Notes under the pieces: generated by a model
Databases searched by the model: none
What the model was told of the DNA's origin: nothing
Seen by the model: the letters and a program-made list of their open reading frames with translations, nothing else
Position numbers and translations under genes: made by a program
In this document: positions 36,240 to 51,200 of the stretch, piece by piece
Layout: every line of letters begins with the position of its first letter
Position numbering within the stretch: the first letter of the stretch is position 1
Assembly (NCBI GenBank): GCA_907165275.2
Contig: OU015678.1
Location: 1,364,001 to 1,428,000 of the forward strand
Reading direction: 5' to 3'
DNA length: 64,000 nucleotides
Source of the DNA: Zygaena filipendulae
Taxonomy: Eukaryota; Arthropoda; Insecta; Lepidoptera; Zygaenidae

Positions 36240-39200
36240 ATGAGTGAGTGTTATAGTATGAAAACTGGCTACAACAGCAGGCACAACTCGTCGGAGTTGT
36301 CTGTCGAAACGTCTCATGAACAATCGGACTCTTTTAATATATTTTCGGACAACTTGAGTCCGATACCACAGGCTATAGTGCCTCGGAAGTTGGATTTTAG
36401 TAATATTGAGGACGATGACAGCATGAGGGACGCATCCCCCGCTCCAGCCTCGTTCAGCCCACCGTACAAGAGGGTTCGTGCGCTGAGGTTGGTATATACT
36501 CATTCAGATACATATAGCTTACCAAAATGACCACGTTCGTTCGCATGATCCGTTATTCCACAAAGTTTCTGATTTCTATTCCGTCTGCGTTCGAAAGGAA
36601 AGCTCGATAGTTGCCTCTGTGATGTTTTGTTTGCTGCCAGTTGCTGCCAGTTTTTTTAGCGTCATATGATTGACAGAATAACAATAATTATTATTTGACT
36701 CAGCTACGACGCCGTTTCTAGTTCTCTAAACCTCTAACATGTCTACTATTTTTATTTTATAATACATATTCTTATCCTAACAATTATATGATCTGTAATT
36801 TCTCATTGGAATCTTATTACAGTTGGTTAACAACTTGATATTTCTAAATTCATTTTATCTTTAATATCTTACATAAACTTTATAATTGCAATATCTATAC
36901 CAGATATTTAGCAATCTATATCTATCTTAAATCTCACCTGCACTCTATTGTAATAGCCTAGCTTAGCGCTAATGTTACAGGGGCTTGTTGTTTTTAACCA
37001 ACAAAAAAGGAAGAGGTGTACAAGCAAATGCAAAACACTTTTGTTGCCCTGCTGTAGCACTTGTAATAGTAGCCCTGATGACTCACTTGGTAGTTCATTA
37101 TCATGTAATTAATTTTGCTTAGTTTATTTGTACTAAATTACTTAACTACCAATTTTAGAATAGTGTAATTGTGTTTAGTAACTGAAACAAATGACTGAGC
37201 ACTAAATGAAGCCTAATTAGAATTTCTGAATTTTAAAATTTTATTCGGAGGAGTGTTATTACCTTTAACACTATCACCCTTACCTGGTAGTTGCTGACAT
37301 TAGTGCTTTTTTATTATTGTTTATGTTGTGTGGTAATTTCTTAAAATTGACCACATCCATATCTATACTTATAATAAAACTGTAGAGTGGTCAATTCTGT
37401 ACATTGAATATATGTATATTCAAAATTAATATTGGAGGATGAATGGTGATCGATACTGACGCCAAAAATGCAATCAGTAAATTTTTTGTCTGTCTGTCTG
37501 TATGTGCACTCATGGGTCAAAAACTACTGTAGGGATTTTAACCAAACTTGGTACAATTGTAGTCCATACTCCTGGGCAGGTTATAGGCTATATAACATAA
37601 TGCTAAGACACATAGGAGCTGAGCAGTGATGATAAATTTGAAGCAAGTCTGACGAAAATGCGCTTTCGAGCTCTTATCCTCGCATACGTTTACTCAATCA
37701 CGCAAATATGGCTGAATGGATGCATGAAATTTGGTATGCACGTTGTCAGGGGTACAGAGAAGGACATAGGGTACTTTTTATCCCGGAATTCCTGCGGGAA
37801 CTTCGAAATTACGGCGGGTGACACCACAGGGCACCGCTAGTAATTTCATAAAATGAAACCATTTCTTGGAACACTACTTAGTAAAGCCTACTAGTTTAAC
37901 ACTATAATTTGCTAACAATTGTAATTGGTGCAGGCCATATATTTTAACATTAAATTAATTAATTCACTATGTAAAGTGAATTAAGTGAGTAGGTAGTTAG
38001 GAATCATTGTGACAAGAGTTGACGACCTTACTATTATAAATGCGAAAGTGAGTTTATTATGATTTCACGGCTTAACAGCTCAGCAGATCATCATGAAATT
38101 TTGCATACACATCATCATGCATACAGAGAAGGACATAGGGTACTTTTTCCTGGCATTCCTGTGGGAACTCTGTAATTAATGCAGGTGGCAGGTGAAACTG
38201 CAGGGAACAGCTAGTAACTTAATACGTGAACAAGCTACCCAGCTGAAATGAAAATACATCTCTTTCGCGAGAGATTACAGGTGTGAACTCTGTGTGTACA
38301 ATGTACTTCCATAATTTTTATTATTTTTTTCTCTTAATGACCTGTAAACATGTTTACCAATAAAAACTTTGAACTTTGATACTTGTTAACATACATAATG
38401 AATAATGACCTTGTATAATTAGAGATAAATACAACTAGGTATTGTTTTTGGTACGACTTACTTTTTTCACTATTACTCTGTAGGTAACTTTTTATTTAGT
38501 ACGCTGGCCAAAGTAGACTTACACCTGTAAACTCATAAGTTCAAACTAGAAACACCCTCTCAAGATATTCTTTCTCACTCATTGTGTTGGAAAATGAAGA
38601 AGACAAACAAAGCACATTAAGTTTGGGTAGTGTTAAACAGCCTCAGTATCCAATACAGAAACTTGTCACCTTGTTACAAAAACATATTATACATATATTA
38701 CTAGCTGCGCCCCGCGGTGTCACCCGCGTGAGTTCCGGAGTTCCCGCGGGAATTCTGGGACGAAAAATAGATAGTAGCCGATTCTCAGGCTTACTGAATA
38801 TGCATAAAAAAATTCATGAGAATCGGTCAAGCCGTTTTGGAGGAGTATGGGAACGAACATTATGACACGAGAATTTTATATATCTAATATATATGTACAT
38901 ATAAATCACGTGTCACGTTGTTAGTCCGCGATGGACTCCGAAACTACTGAACGGATTTTGATAAAATTTTGTAACCATTCATAAAATGGTCCAACTTAAA
39001 AGATAGGGGATAGTTTTTATCCCGGAATTCCCGCGGGAACTCCAGAACTCAGGGGTACAAAGAAGGACGTAGAGTACTTTTTCTCGGAATTCCCGCGGGA
39101 ACTCCGAAATTACCGCGGATGAAATCGCGGGGGACAGCTAGTTTAAGTATAGATTGCAGTTTCACCTGCGTTTATTGCGGAGTTCCCACAGGAAATCCGG

Positions 39201-42200
39201 TGCAAAATGTACCCAATTTATTTTCTTGTACCCCTGACAATGTGTATGCAAAATTTCATGACGATTGGTTGTGGTTGAGTAGTTAAGGCATGAAAACATA
39301 ACAAACAAACTCATGTACATCCGGATGTACAGATCACATTGTCCCAATATGTTTACTTGTCCAAACTTGTCCCTACAATATTTAAACTCGTTTCTTTCTG
39401 AACGTATAATAATTTGCAAACCGGTTTCTGTTTTTTTAGGCTCAAAATAGGTGATGTCACTTTTAACTGCTCAACGGTCATTTTAGGTGTATTATGGATA
39501 CTACAATTTGCCGGTGGCTTTGGCTGTGTTCTTGTTTTCAGGAACAAAGTGATCAAATTGTTTATTCAAAATTTCGTGATGATCCGTTGAGCCGTTAAAG
39601 CGTGAAAGCATAACAAATAAACAAACTCACTTTCGTTACCGGCCGCGCGAATTTCGGAACTCTCTTCGGGACTTCTAAAATGTGTCCAATAATACTCAGA
39701 GCAATGTTATTCGTCTGTGACTCAGAGATACTTTTTATCAGTGAAAGAAATCTTAGGATCGGTTCACTAGTTGTGCCCCGCGGTTTCACCCGCGTTAATT
39801 TCAGAGTTCCCGCTGAAATTCCGGGATAAGAAGTACCCTATGTGTTAATCTGATGTATAAGCTATATTATTGTAAAGTTTCATTTAAATCCATTCAGTAG
39901 TTATTGCGTAAAAGAGTAACAAACATCCATCCATCCATCCATCCATACATACCTACATACTTACAAACTTTCGCATTTATACCTAATATTAGTAGGATGT
40001 CGAACTTGGAAACTTTACCCCTTGTTTATAATATTATTCGGATAATCAGTTTCGTCACACATACCTACCTAAGTAATTCCGGGAGAGTCAAATGTTTTGG
40101 CTGTCACTGGTGGCTGGGTGACTATATTTGTTAATCTCTCTTGATCCCAATTTTAAAAACCGAGATATATGTATAATTTGGTACAATATCACATTGTTAC
40201 GTCATGCCAGATTTCATCTAAATCGGTTCATTCAATAGGGATGTGGACTACTTTTGAAAAACAAAATTCTAATTAATTAGTCCGTTACTTCGAAAATAAA
40301 AAACAATAGATATGTATTTTTTGCTTTTTCAAATAATTTAAAATATACAGAGATAAAGCGCATTAAAGTTTAGGGTGAGTGGGTCGTGACGTCACTAACC
40401 GATAAAACCGCCATACAAACTGTCAGAATAGTGACGTCACGCGAAATTTCAACTCAATATACGCCGTTATTTTTTGATTACGTAAAAAAAGAAAAAATAC
40501 GTGTCTAATATTTTTTAATAATCTACAAGACGGACAAAAAATAAAAATTAGTCCACATGCCCATTGTTTCAATAAACAAACTCACAGATTTTCTTGTTGA
40601 ATTAGCAACATATTATGCACATACTGAATCTCATAAAAAAACATTTTATCGCCCGAAATTTCGGTTAAAAATCGGTTACACCAGTTACTTATCTCACGAA
40701 TTCACAACAAAAGATTGGTTAAAAAAAAAAAACAAACAAGAAACGTGACATGAAAACAGCTGACATCTGCCTGTTACCGCCAAAAAAAAATCTTCGCCCA
40801 CACGTTTGGTGAAAAAAAAAGGGATATGATCATTGAGTGATGTAAAAAAAAAAAACTAAAAATACAATTTGAACATAACAATATTATCACTTTGAGTTAT
40901 ATTTCGTATTGGAATAAAGTTGAGTTTTATTTATAAAGTTCAAACAAGGGAGTGCATGAATAAAGACCAACAATAAAGTTTCAATTCTAATGCACCGGTA
41001 TTAAAGTTCATTTTTATTCATATCTCAACTGCCCTTACGAAAATGGACTTTGCTTTCGAGATCACAAAAAAATACTAGCCTCATAAATCTAAACGATCGA
41101 TTTGAAACGTTATTGCCTACGTTGTATGTATCAATTTTCATTACATCAAGCTGCGGAGAGGTCACGGCTCTCGGCACATGTTTTCGTTTTTTTTTTATAA
41201 GTACATGCAAACTCAGGTGTTTTGGTATGAATAGATCCGCAGCCGAAACTTTTTTCAACGACAACGAGTGTTTCTTTTGCTTGGAAGAATGAAAATGTTT
41301 TTTTTTTTTTGGTAAATAAAATTATGCTGCAGTGCGGTACCTATTCGTGTAGGGCGACTTCAAAAAAGGTTATTTCCTATGTATTTAATATGCGAAGGCC
41401 AAACTTCAACGGTTCCCGCGGTTTCACAAGCGTTAAGCGAAGTTTCGCAATTCCCGCAGGAACTCTGATAAAATTAGCCTAAGTTACTCCTCCTTATAAC
41501 ATCAGCTATCTGCCAGTAAAAATACCGGCAAAATCGGTCCGTACGTTTCGGAGATTAGCAGGAACAAACAGTATACAGGAACTCTGAAATTACCGCGGGT
41601 AAAACCGCGGGCGACATCTAGTAAATGTATAGTATAGATCGATTAAAAATGTGTATTATCATTTGTGACAGGTTATTTGACAGTCCGCACACACCGAAAA
41701 CGCTGCTGGAGAAATGCTCGACGCCCACGCGCAACCCGGTGCGCTCCTCGCGGCTGCTGCCGCCGAAGCTGGTCGTCTGTGATGCCGGTGAGCCTACTGC
41801 GTCTCCTCAATACCCTTACCCCTTGGCCACAGTCTCGGCGGCGGCGGCAAAAACAAATGGTAGACAACATACAAAGTCGGTCACAGCTATCAGTGGCGCG
41901 AGCTGTGGCCGACTTCTTATGTTGTATACCATTTGTTTTTGCCGCTGCCGCCGCCGCCGCCGAGACTGTGGCGCCGCCCTTAGGTTAAAGCCATGCTACA
42001 AAGAGCTTTGCTCACTGCTAAGTGTCCAGAAACACCGAGTGACTAATCCTAGTGAACAGACATATTGCAGGCTATCGCAGCTGGCCACACTGCAAGCGAC
42101 GCCCCTAGGTAAGGTGCCTAGCTAGTTAATAGTGTGACCAGCTAAGATAGTATGAAATATGTCTGTTCACTAGGATTAGTCACTCGGCGCGTTTCTTGGC

Positions 42201-45200
42201 TCTTAGCAATAAGCGAAGATCTTTGTAGTGTGACTTTAGTCTTAGGGTACATACCCATATTTAATTAACGTATCCATAACAAATTTTTTTTGTATAAAAT
42301 TGCATGTTTTGCCTGATCTCTGTGAGCGGATGAAACATCGAGCGAATTTTAGGAAAAAAACATACTACATACTATGTAAAGATACACACGCCCAGATTGG
42401 AAAATGAAACCCTGTGTTCTTCACACAAAGTCCACTTCCACTGGGAATCGAACCCGGAACCTCTTGATTAGCGGGTAGACATGGTGACCTAATGCACCAA
42501 GCGGGTCGATGTGATGATGAAAGATTGATTGATGTAGCGGTGTTTGGTGCAGACGTGCCGTCCTGCTCTGGCGCGCCGCCGCCGCCGTCGGGCGACGAGG
42601 ACAGCGCGCTGGGCAGCCTGCCGCCCGACGAGATGGACGAGTCGCGCGGCGCGCTGCGCCCGCCCATCGCCAACATCAACCCCTTCACGCCTGATGGTCA
42701 GTGCCGCTGAGACAACCCTTATTCCTTATCTATTCTATACATATAAAATGCTTTGTCCTGAATGACTGATGGATCAACGCACAGCCCAAACCGCTGATCG
42801 TAGAGACCTGCAACTTGGATGGTGTATTCTTTGTATAACGTAGGCATCCGATATGAATGGATTTTTGAAGATTCAACCCCTAAGGGGATGAAAAGGGGTT
42901 GCAAAGTTTTTATGGAACAATACTAATACAAAGTATCCTATCCTATGTGTATCTTCTCTATACACCTGATCTTCTCTATATTCTCTATACTCACATTCAG
43001 TGTGAGTGGGTAACAGACAGACAGAGTTACTTTCGCATTTATAATTTTAGTGGGGATCAACCGATTCTTTGCGGATGGCACGACAAGCGTGTCATCATTT
43101 TTTTTTAGCAACTGAACGTATTTATGTGTACAAGTGAAATAAAAAAAAATATATAATTTTTTATACAAAGGTATCAAGCTCAGAAGAATAACTTATTGTT
43201 CTGAGGTATCAAGCATTCAAGCGTGTCATTGATTTGCATGGCGCTTGACATGACAGTCGTGTCACGAAATATTTTTTCGCCGCCAAAGAACCCACGGCTA
43301 GAAGTTTGCGATATCGAGTCCCGAAAAAAAAATCCGTAACATCAATCTAGTTAACCAATTCTTTTTCTTCTTCTTTTGGATTTTTTTTTTTCTTAATTCG
43401 GAATCGGAGGTGTATTGTCAAGGTGTTAAATGGTGTTTTCTTGTTCCGCAGGGCAAGCGTTCAACAAGAAGAAGCGGGCGCTGTCTAAAACGCCGACCGG
43501 CTCGAGCCGCGGGGAGGCGACGCCCGAGCAGCCCGCCAAGAGACTGCGGGTGAGGACGGACGTTGTGAATAGGGATGTTGACTACTATTGAAAATCAAAA
43601 TTCTAATTAGTCCGTCAGTTAGAAAATAAAAAAACAATAGACACGTATTTTTTGCTTTTTTAAATAAATAAAAATATACAGAGATAAAGCGCATTAAAGT
43701 TTAGGATGAGGAGGTCGTGACGTCACTAACCACAAAACCGCCATACAAATTGTCAGAATAGTGACGTCACGCGAAATTTCAACTCATACTGAGTTGTATT
43801 TTTTGATTACGTAAAAAAAGAAAAAATACGTGTCCAATATTTTTTAATAATCTACAAGACGGACTAAAAAATAAAAATTAGTCAACATGCCCATTATTCA
43901 ATAGTCACATACTTAGAGAGTAGACGAAGCGAGTTTGGTAAAATGGGAATTTTGACGACTTTTGAAAAGCAAAATTCTAATTAGTCCGTCAGTTAGAAAA
44001 TAAAATAAAAAACAATAGACACGTATTTTTTTATTTTTTCAATAAATGAAAATATACAGAGATAAAGCGCATTAAAGTTTAGGGTGGGTGCTCGTGACGT
44101 CACTCAAGTCTTGGAACGATAGTTGGTGCTATTCGACGCTTTGCCTGACAGTTCATGTTTCGACTTGCATTGCGTTACAGAACATGTTTCGACTTGCATT
44201 GCGTGATAGGATATGTTTCGTCTTGCATTGTGCGGGTCGTTCTCTTGTTTTGTTTACATACTTGAATAATAATAATAAATAATAATAATTTTCATTGCTA
44301 CTAATCACCTATATATTATGTATAGAATTTCATCGACGTATTGATAAAATTGATAGTGTAAAAGATCCGCCAAAAAGTAACAGATACGTATATGGATACA
44401 GATCTTTTTTCTACCTCGGATAACTGCAGACACGGATACAAGTATCCGGCACATCACTAGTCGTCTAGACTTCCACCCAGACTTTCGGTCCCTCTGAGCC
44501 TGCGTTCGCCGAATGCCGTTCTATGCCCACTAACCCTATGTCGACGTTGTGCACGGCGCAGGAGTCGAACATATCCCGCTACAACGTGGAGTTCGTGGAG
44601 CTGGGCGTGATAGGGCGCGGCCACTTCGGGCGCGTCGCCAAGTGCGTCAACAAGCTGGACGGGTGCGTGTACGCGCTGAAGCGGTCCCTGAGGCCGGTGG
44701 CGGGGTCGCGCGCCGAGCGGACCGCGCTCACCGAGGTGTACGCGCACGCCGCGCTCGGGAAGCATCCGCATGTGGTCAGGTACGGCGGGGCAGGGTTGCG
44801 GGGGTGGGGGAGGGTTGTAGGGATAGTGGGAGGGTTGCGAGGTTTGTGGGAGGGTTGTGGGGATGATGGGAGGGTTTTGAGGATGGTGTGAGAGTTGTGG
44901 GGATGGTGGAAGAATAGTGGGGATGGTGTGAGAGTTGTGGGGATGCTGGAGGAATAGTGGGGATGGTGGAAGAATAGTGGGGATGGTGGGAGAATAGTGG
45001 GGATGGTGGGAGAGTGTAATTAAATTGAAAAACTTTATTTGACACACCACAAAAACGTTTGACAAACGGTGTTATCGACGGATGTGATGGTGGGAGTATT
45101 GTGGGGACGGTGGGAGTGTTGTGGGGAGTGAATGGGTGTATGGAGGATATGTGGGGAGCGGGTGGTGAGTAGTAGTGTATGGGGGATGTGGGAGTGTTGT

Positions 45201-48200
45201 GTTGAGTTTACAGAAGAACTGTGGGGCTAGAGCATTGTGGGGTGAATGGTGTGTGGAAGTGTCTGAGAGACGTGTTTAAGGTGATCTGTGGAGAAGTGTA
45301 CGGGGCACATGTGTGAATGTTGTGAGGAGTGCGTAGAATGGAAGTGATCGGGAGACCTGTAGAAATATGGAAGTATACATACATACATTATATAAGAAAG
45401 TAGTGTTGAGTGTGGCGATTTGTGGCAGTTAGCGATGTGGGAGTAAGAAGTTGCGGGTTGGCAGCGTGTGTGAAAATAAAAGGTCATAGGGTATTTCTCA
45501 CTGGGGAAATCCCATTGGAACTTTTAAAATTTAAGTCGGTGAATCTGTAGAATAGATCTATGTGGATTATTAACTAATAAATAAATAAATATGTGTATTG
45601 TGTACTGTGTGCGATAGATACTACTCGGCGTGGGCGGAGGACGACCACATGATAATCCAGAACGAGTACTGCGACGGCGGCTCGCTGCAGCAGATGATCG
45701 AGGCCGGCCCGCTGCCGGAGGCCGAGCTGCTGCAGCTCCTGGACCACATCGCTGACGGCCTGGCGTGAGTAGACAACATCACACAATACCACCCGCCCCC
45801 CTATTCATTTCTTTTTCGTTTCGCCCGCGCCAATTTCGGAGTTCCCGCGGGAAGTCCAAGATAAAATGCGCCCGATATCTTTCTCTGTACCCCCGACAAC
45901 GTGTATGCGTGATTTCATGACGGTCGGTTGAGCCGTTAAGGCGTAAAAGCGTAAAAAACATAAAACACATTCACATTGGATAATTGTTCCATACATGCAC
46001 GTAAAAAGCAATATTAAGAGTAAAATAAACTTATTTTGAACGATCGTTCTTTTATGTTTCCTCCTTCTCGGGCGACCAGCTACATCTAGTGGTGCGCACA
46101 ACAGCTACAAATCGAGAACGTGTTTTAGTTATCTGCTACATAAAGTACATCATATTTTATGTGCTATAATATATTTATATGCTCTGTATGCTCTATGATA
46201 TTTACGATAGTCATCAGTGTAATACTCGTAGACAGCGTTCCATATTAGGCATGAACTAAACCCTGTGTTATATATCGTTGTTTCGATTTTTCGATTTCGA
46301 TGCAAATTAGATGCAAAAATAGTAGATAGCACATAGCAGAAGTAAATCTATACAGATAAATAAAATGGAAGTGTTAGTTTGTAATTCCAAATAACAGCTT
46401 TTCACTAAATGCATATGAAAGTATTTAAGGTAGATACTTAGATGAAATTTTTTTTTTAAATTTTTGTCTGTTTTTCTGTTTGTTCCGGCTAATCTTTAAA
46501 ACGGTTGGACCGATCTTCATTGACAGATAGCTGATGTTACAAGGAGTAACGTAGGCTACTTTTATTTTTAAATAAAATAGTTCCTGCCGGAATTCCGTAA
46601 GTCCGTAACTCACGCGGGTGAAACTGCGCGGCACAGCTACTATAACAAAAAAGATAGCTGTAGCTTTTATTTTTTTATTAAATTAGATTAGCAATTTTTT
46701 TATCTGCTATCTAAATTATATCGAACACCCTCAGATAGGGATAAAACGATACCACCTGAAGTATTGATACTTTTACTCGATACAGTATCGGTCGTGAAAT
46801 ATCGATACTTACTCAGTATCAATAGAAAAGTATCGATATTTACTTATATCGAATTAATCGATTTTATTCATGGTGAAATTTGAAATAATTTAAGTAAAAA
46901 AAACGGCACAGAGTTTTTTTTTTCTTTCGGCAAAAAAGCTTGTTTACTACACAAAATTAGGAAAAGGATAATATTATGTTGAAAAAACTCAATAAATATT
47001 CCCAAAAAAAAAAATTCTTCAGAGCGTTTTATGCGTTAAAGTGTAATCGTAATACTGGTATATCGATACGAGTACTTTCGACCGATACCTACTTGATACT
47101 TAGATTCAAAGTATCGATACAAAAAGTACTCGGTATCGGAAGGAGTAGGTGTATGAAAGAAGAAAGAAAGAAAGAAAATACATCGAGTATATATCGAGTG
47201 AGTACTTGTATATTTTACTAGTATCGTTTTTTCCACAATCAGCTACATTCACTCGATGCGGCTGGTGCACATGGACGTGAAGCCGGGCAACATATTCGTG
47301 TGCGGCGGCGAGGGCGACGCGCCGCCCGACTCGGACGACGGCTACGAGGACGAGGACGCCGCGCCCGCGCACCGCTCGCACCTGCACCAGTACAAGATCG
47401 GTGAGCGAGCTCGACGCACCCCCAATTACCCCAAGGTCCCACCAATCTCGCCAAGGTCCCAGCAATCCCCCAAGGTCCCTCCAATCCCAACAAGGCCCCT
47501 CAAATCCCCCCAAAACCCCAGTTCCCACCCAATCCCCCCCTTCTCCAATCCTCAAGTTCCCCCTAATCCCTTCAAGTCTCCCCCAAAACCTCAAGTCTCC
47601 CCAAACCCTCCAAAGTCCCTCAAATCCCCCCAAAACCCCAGTTCCCACCCAATCCCACCCTCCAATCCTCAAGTTCCCCCTAATCCCTTCAAGTCTCCCC
47701 CAAAACCGCAAGTCTCCCCAAACCCTCCAAGGCTCCTCAAATCCCCCCAAAACCCCAGAAACCACCCAATCCCCCCCTCCAATCCTCAAGTTCCCCCTAA
47801 TCCCTTCAAGTCTCCCCCAAAACCGCAAGTTTCCCCAAACCCTCCAAGGCTCCTCAAATCCCCCCAAAACCCCAGTTCCCACCCAATCCCCCCCTCCAAT
47901 CCTCAAGTTCCCCCTAATCCCTTCAAGTCTCCCCCAAAACCGCAAGTCTCCCCAAACCCTCCAAGGCTCCTCAAATCCCCCCAAAACCCCAGTTCCCACC
48001 CAATCCCCCCCTCCAATCCTCAAGTTCCCCCTAATCCCTTCAAGTCTCCCCCAAAACCGCAAGTCTCCCCAAACCCTCCAAGGCTCCTCAAATCCCCCCA
48101 AAACCCCAGTTCCCACCCAATCCCCCCCTCCAATCCTCAAGTTCCCCCTAATAAATAAATAAAATAAATAAATCCCTTCAAGTTTCTCCCAAAACCTCCA

Positions 48201-51200
48201 ATCCCCTCAAGTCCCCCCAAACCCTCCAAGGTCCCTCAAATCCCCCAAGGCCCTCCAAAAACCCCGAGTCCCCTCAAGGCCCCCGTAGTCTCCCCAATCC
48301 CAATTCCAAATATGGAAAAGGCTATGTCTATTCTATTAGCATCTTCGTACGATTTAAAATAGGAAAAATGCATGTCATTTCAATTTACTTTCGACTCTTT
48401 TTTCCTATAAATCTTTGTATCATGAATAAACAATGATCTATTTTATTAGTAATTGTTCGGTTATTATTTCAAGTTCCCGCGGCAATTCCGGTGTAAAAAG
48501 TACTCTATCACTCGTATGTCCTGACAATATGTATGCAAAATTTCATGACCGTTTCATTAGTTAACGCGTGAAAGAGCAACAAACAAACAAATAAATTCAC
48601 ATTCGCATTTATAATTATTTATAATTTTTCATCGACACGAAACGTAAACGATAGTACCCCGCCATCTTCGATTTCCGCCCCAAAACTCTCTAGTCTTTTG
48701 TTACTTTATATATTAAATTTTCCTATAACAGGCGACCTCGGCCACGTGACCTGCATCTCCTCCCCGTCCGTGGAGGAGGGCGACTGCCGCTACCTGCCCA
48801 AGGAGGTGCTTCAAGAGGACTTCACCCATCTCACCAAAGCGGACATATTTGCCTTCGGTGAGTTACACTATACGATCGACGGTATAAAAATCGAAATTCT
48901 ATTCAGGCCGTCAGTTAGATACGTATTTTTTTTGCCTTTTTCGAATTATTAAAAATATACTCGGATAAAACGCATTAAAGTCTAGGAGTGCGATGTCGTG
49001 ACGTCATAACTAAGCATAAAATGTACCCAGGTGTGACGTCACACGGAATGTTAGCTCAATGTCGATATATTGAGTTAACGTGTCTAATAAAAGACGAACT
49101 AAAAATCAAAATCTAGTCATCGGGGTCGATTCTCGGTGGGACTTTGGGCGTGTTTGTATATCTATTATAAACTAGCTTGCCCCCCGCGGTTTCACCCGCG
49201 GTAATTTCGGAGTTGACGCGGGAATTCCAAAAGTACCCTATATCCTTCTGCGTATTCTTGACAATATGTATGCAAAATTTCGGTCCACTATTGGTTCGGT
49301 AACAACTAACTTGTGTGTGTGTGTGTGTGTGTGTGTCGTGCAGGGCTGACGCTGTTCGAGGCGGCGGGCGGCGGGCCCCTGCCGAAGAACGGGCCGCAGT
49401 GGCACGAGTACCGCGACGGCAGCCTGCCCGACCTGCCCCACCTGTCCAGGGAGTTCAACTGCCTGCTCAAGGTCAGTACGCCTCTATTCGAGGTCAATAC
49501 CCCTCTATATGAGGTCATTACGCCTCTGTTTAAGGTGAGTACGCCTCTACTCAAGATCAGTACGTCTCAAGGTCAGTACTCCTCGACACAAGGTCAGTAC
49601 GCCTCTTCTCAAGGTCAGTACGCCTCTGCTCAAGGTCAGTATGCTTCTATTCGAAGTCAATACCCCTCTAAACAAGGTCAATACGCCTCTACTCAAGATC
49701 AGTACGTCTCAAGGTCAGTACGCCTCTACTCAAGATCAGTACGTCTCAAGGTCAGTACTCCTCGACACAAGGTCAGTACGCCTCTACTCAAGGTAAGTGC
49801 ACCTCTATTCGAGGTCAATACCCCTTAACACAAGGTCAGTACGCCTGTGCTCGAGGTCAGTTCGCCTCTATTCGAGGTCAATACCCCTTAACACAAAGCC
49901 AGTACGCCTCCACTACAAGTAGTACGCCGCGGGGCACAGCTGGTCGAAATATAAAAATGTCCAAGATAAAGCACCCAAAGATCACTTTAAAAAATGTGCG
50001 ACTCGGTGCGGTGCAGGCGATGGTGGACCCGGAGCCGGCGCGGCGGCCGTCGGCGCTGCGCCTGCGGCGGCACCCGCTGCTGCGGCCCGCCGCCGCCGCC
50101 GCCGACAAGAGCAAGGCGCAGCTGCGGCGCGAGCTGGTCGCCGCGCGCCTGCAGAACGAGCTGCTGCAGCGCCAGCTGCAGGAGGCCGCCAGGTACGCGC
50201 CCAGCGCCCCCCGCCCAGCGCCCCCGGGGGAGACGTAGATATAGACATAGACAAATCTTTATTCGGCATCGCAAAAAATTAAAAAATTTATGACAAAATT
50301 TGACACTCAAACAACATTCGCCTGAAAATTTTTGCGATGCCGAAATGGACGCCGTCTCAGCATAATACTGACGCGTAAAACGCGGCAGCGCTGGTTTTCA
50401 GCGGAGCCCATAAGGGGATGCGTCCGCGCGACATCCGACCGCGAAGCACACGCTGTGGCGTATTGGCGTTGCGTTCTTTAACGCATTCAATTATTACTTA
50501 AGTTTAGTAAAAAGATGAAGATGAAAGTTGAACAAAAAAGAGGCACAGTGTGGACATAGCTATAGCTCTTCTGTATCATTGACAACGTTTAGTATGCAAA
50601 ATTGTAGGGTATGTTCCGTTATTACTGACAGTATCTGACAGTAGGGTAGGCGGTATGACGTCATAATCGTCGCCGTTTTTGTACTGTGGGCACTAGCGTT
50701 TTCGAGATAAGGTGCTCTCAGTGGTTTGATCACGCCACCTCGGACCAGTGATCGGTCAGTGAGTGGTCGACATCATGACATGTCAATGACATGGATGACA
50801 ATATACTGGACTGCGTTCCTTTTTAAACAGTAACCAGTATAACTAGCTATAAAGGAACGGCTTCGCAGTATACTAAATTGACGTCACACCTTACAGTGCT
50901 ATCAGTAATAACGGATCGTACCCTTAATGCAGTTTCACCCGCTTTAATTGCCGAGTTCCCGCGGGAATTTCGAGATGAAAGTGCGCTATGTCCTTCTCTG
51001 TACTCCTGGCAACGTGTATGCAAAGTTACATGGCGATCGGTTGAGTGGTTAAGGCGTAAGCGTAACAAACAAACTCACATTTGCATCTATAAGGATTTGC
51101 ACATACAACTATTCATTAACACAACACAAACAAAATGGAGACATTACCTTACCACCTTTCAAAAACTATTCCGACGTAGTCAATGCTATTGAACGGCAAT

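Noticed and set aside
36488..36491. Alternative wee1 exon 1 donor TTG|GTATAT
   Set aside because: It would leave phase 0 and break the frame into exon 2; the donor at 36488 (AG|GTTGGT) restores [10 protein letters not shown].
47106..48162. Frames of 253 to 344 codons next to wee1 exon 7
   Set aside because: 117-bp intronic minisatellite; the exon ends at the GTGAGC donor at 47401.
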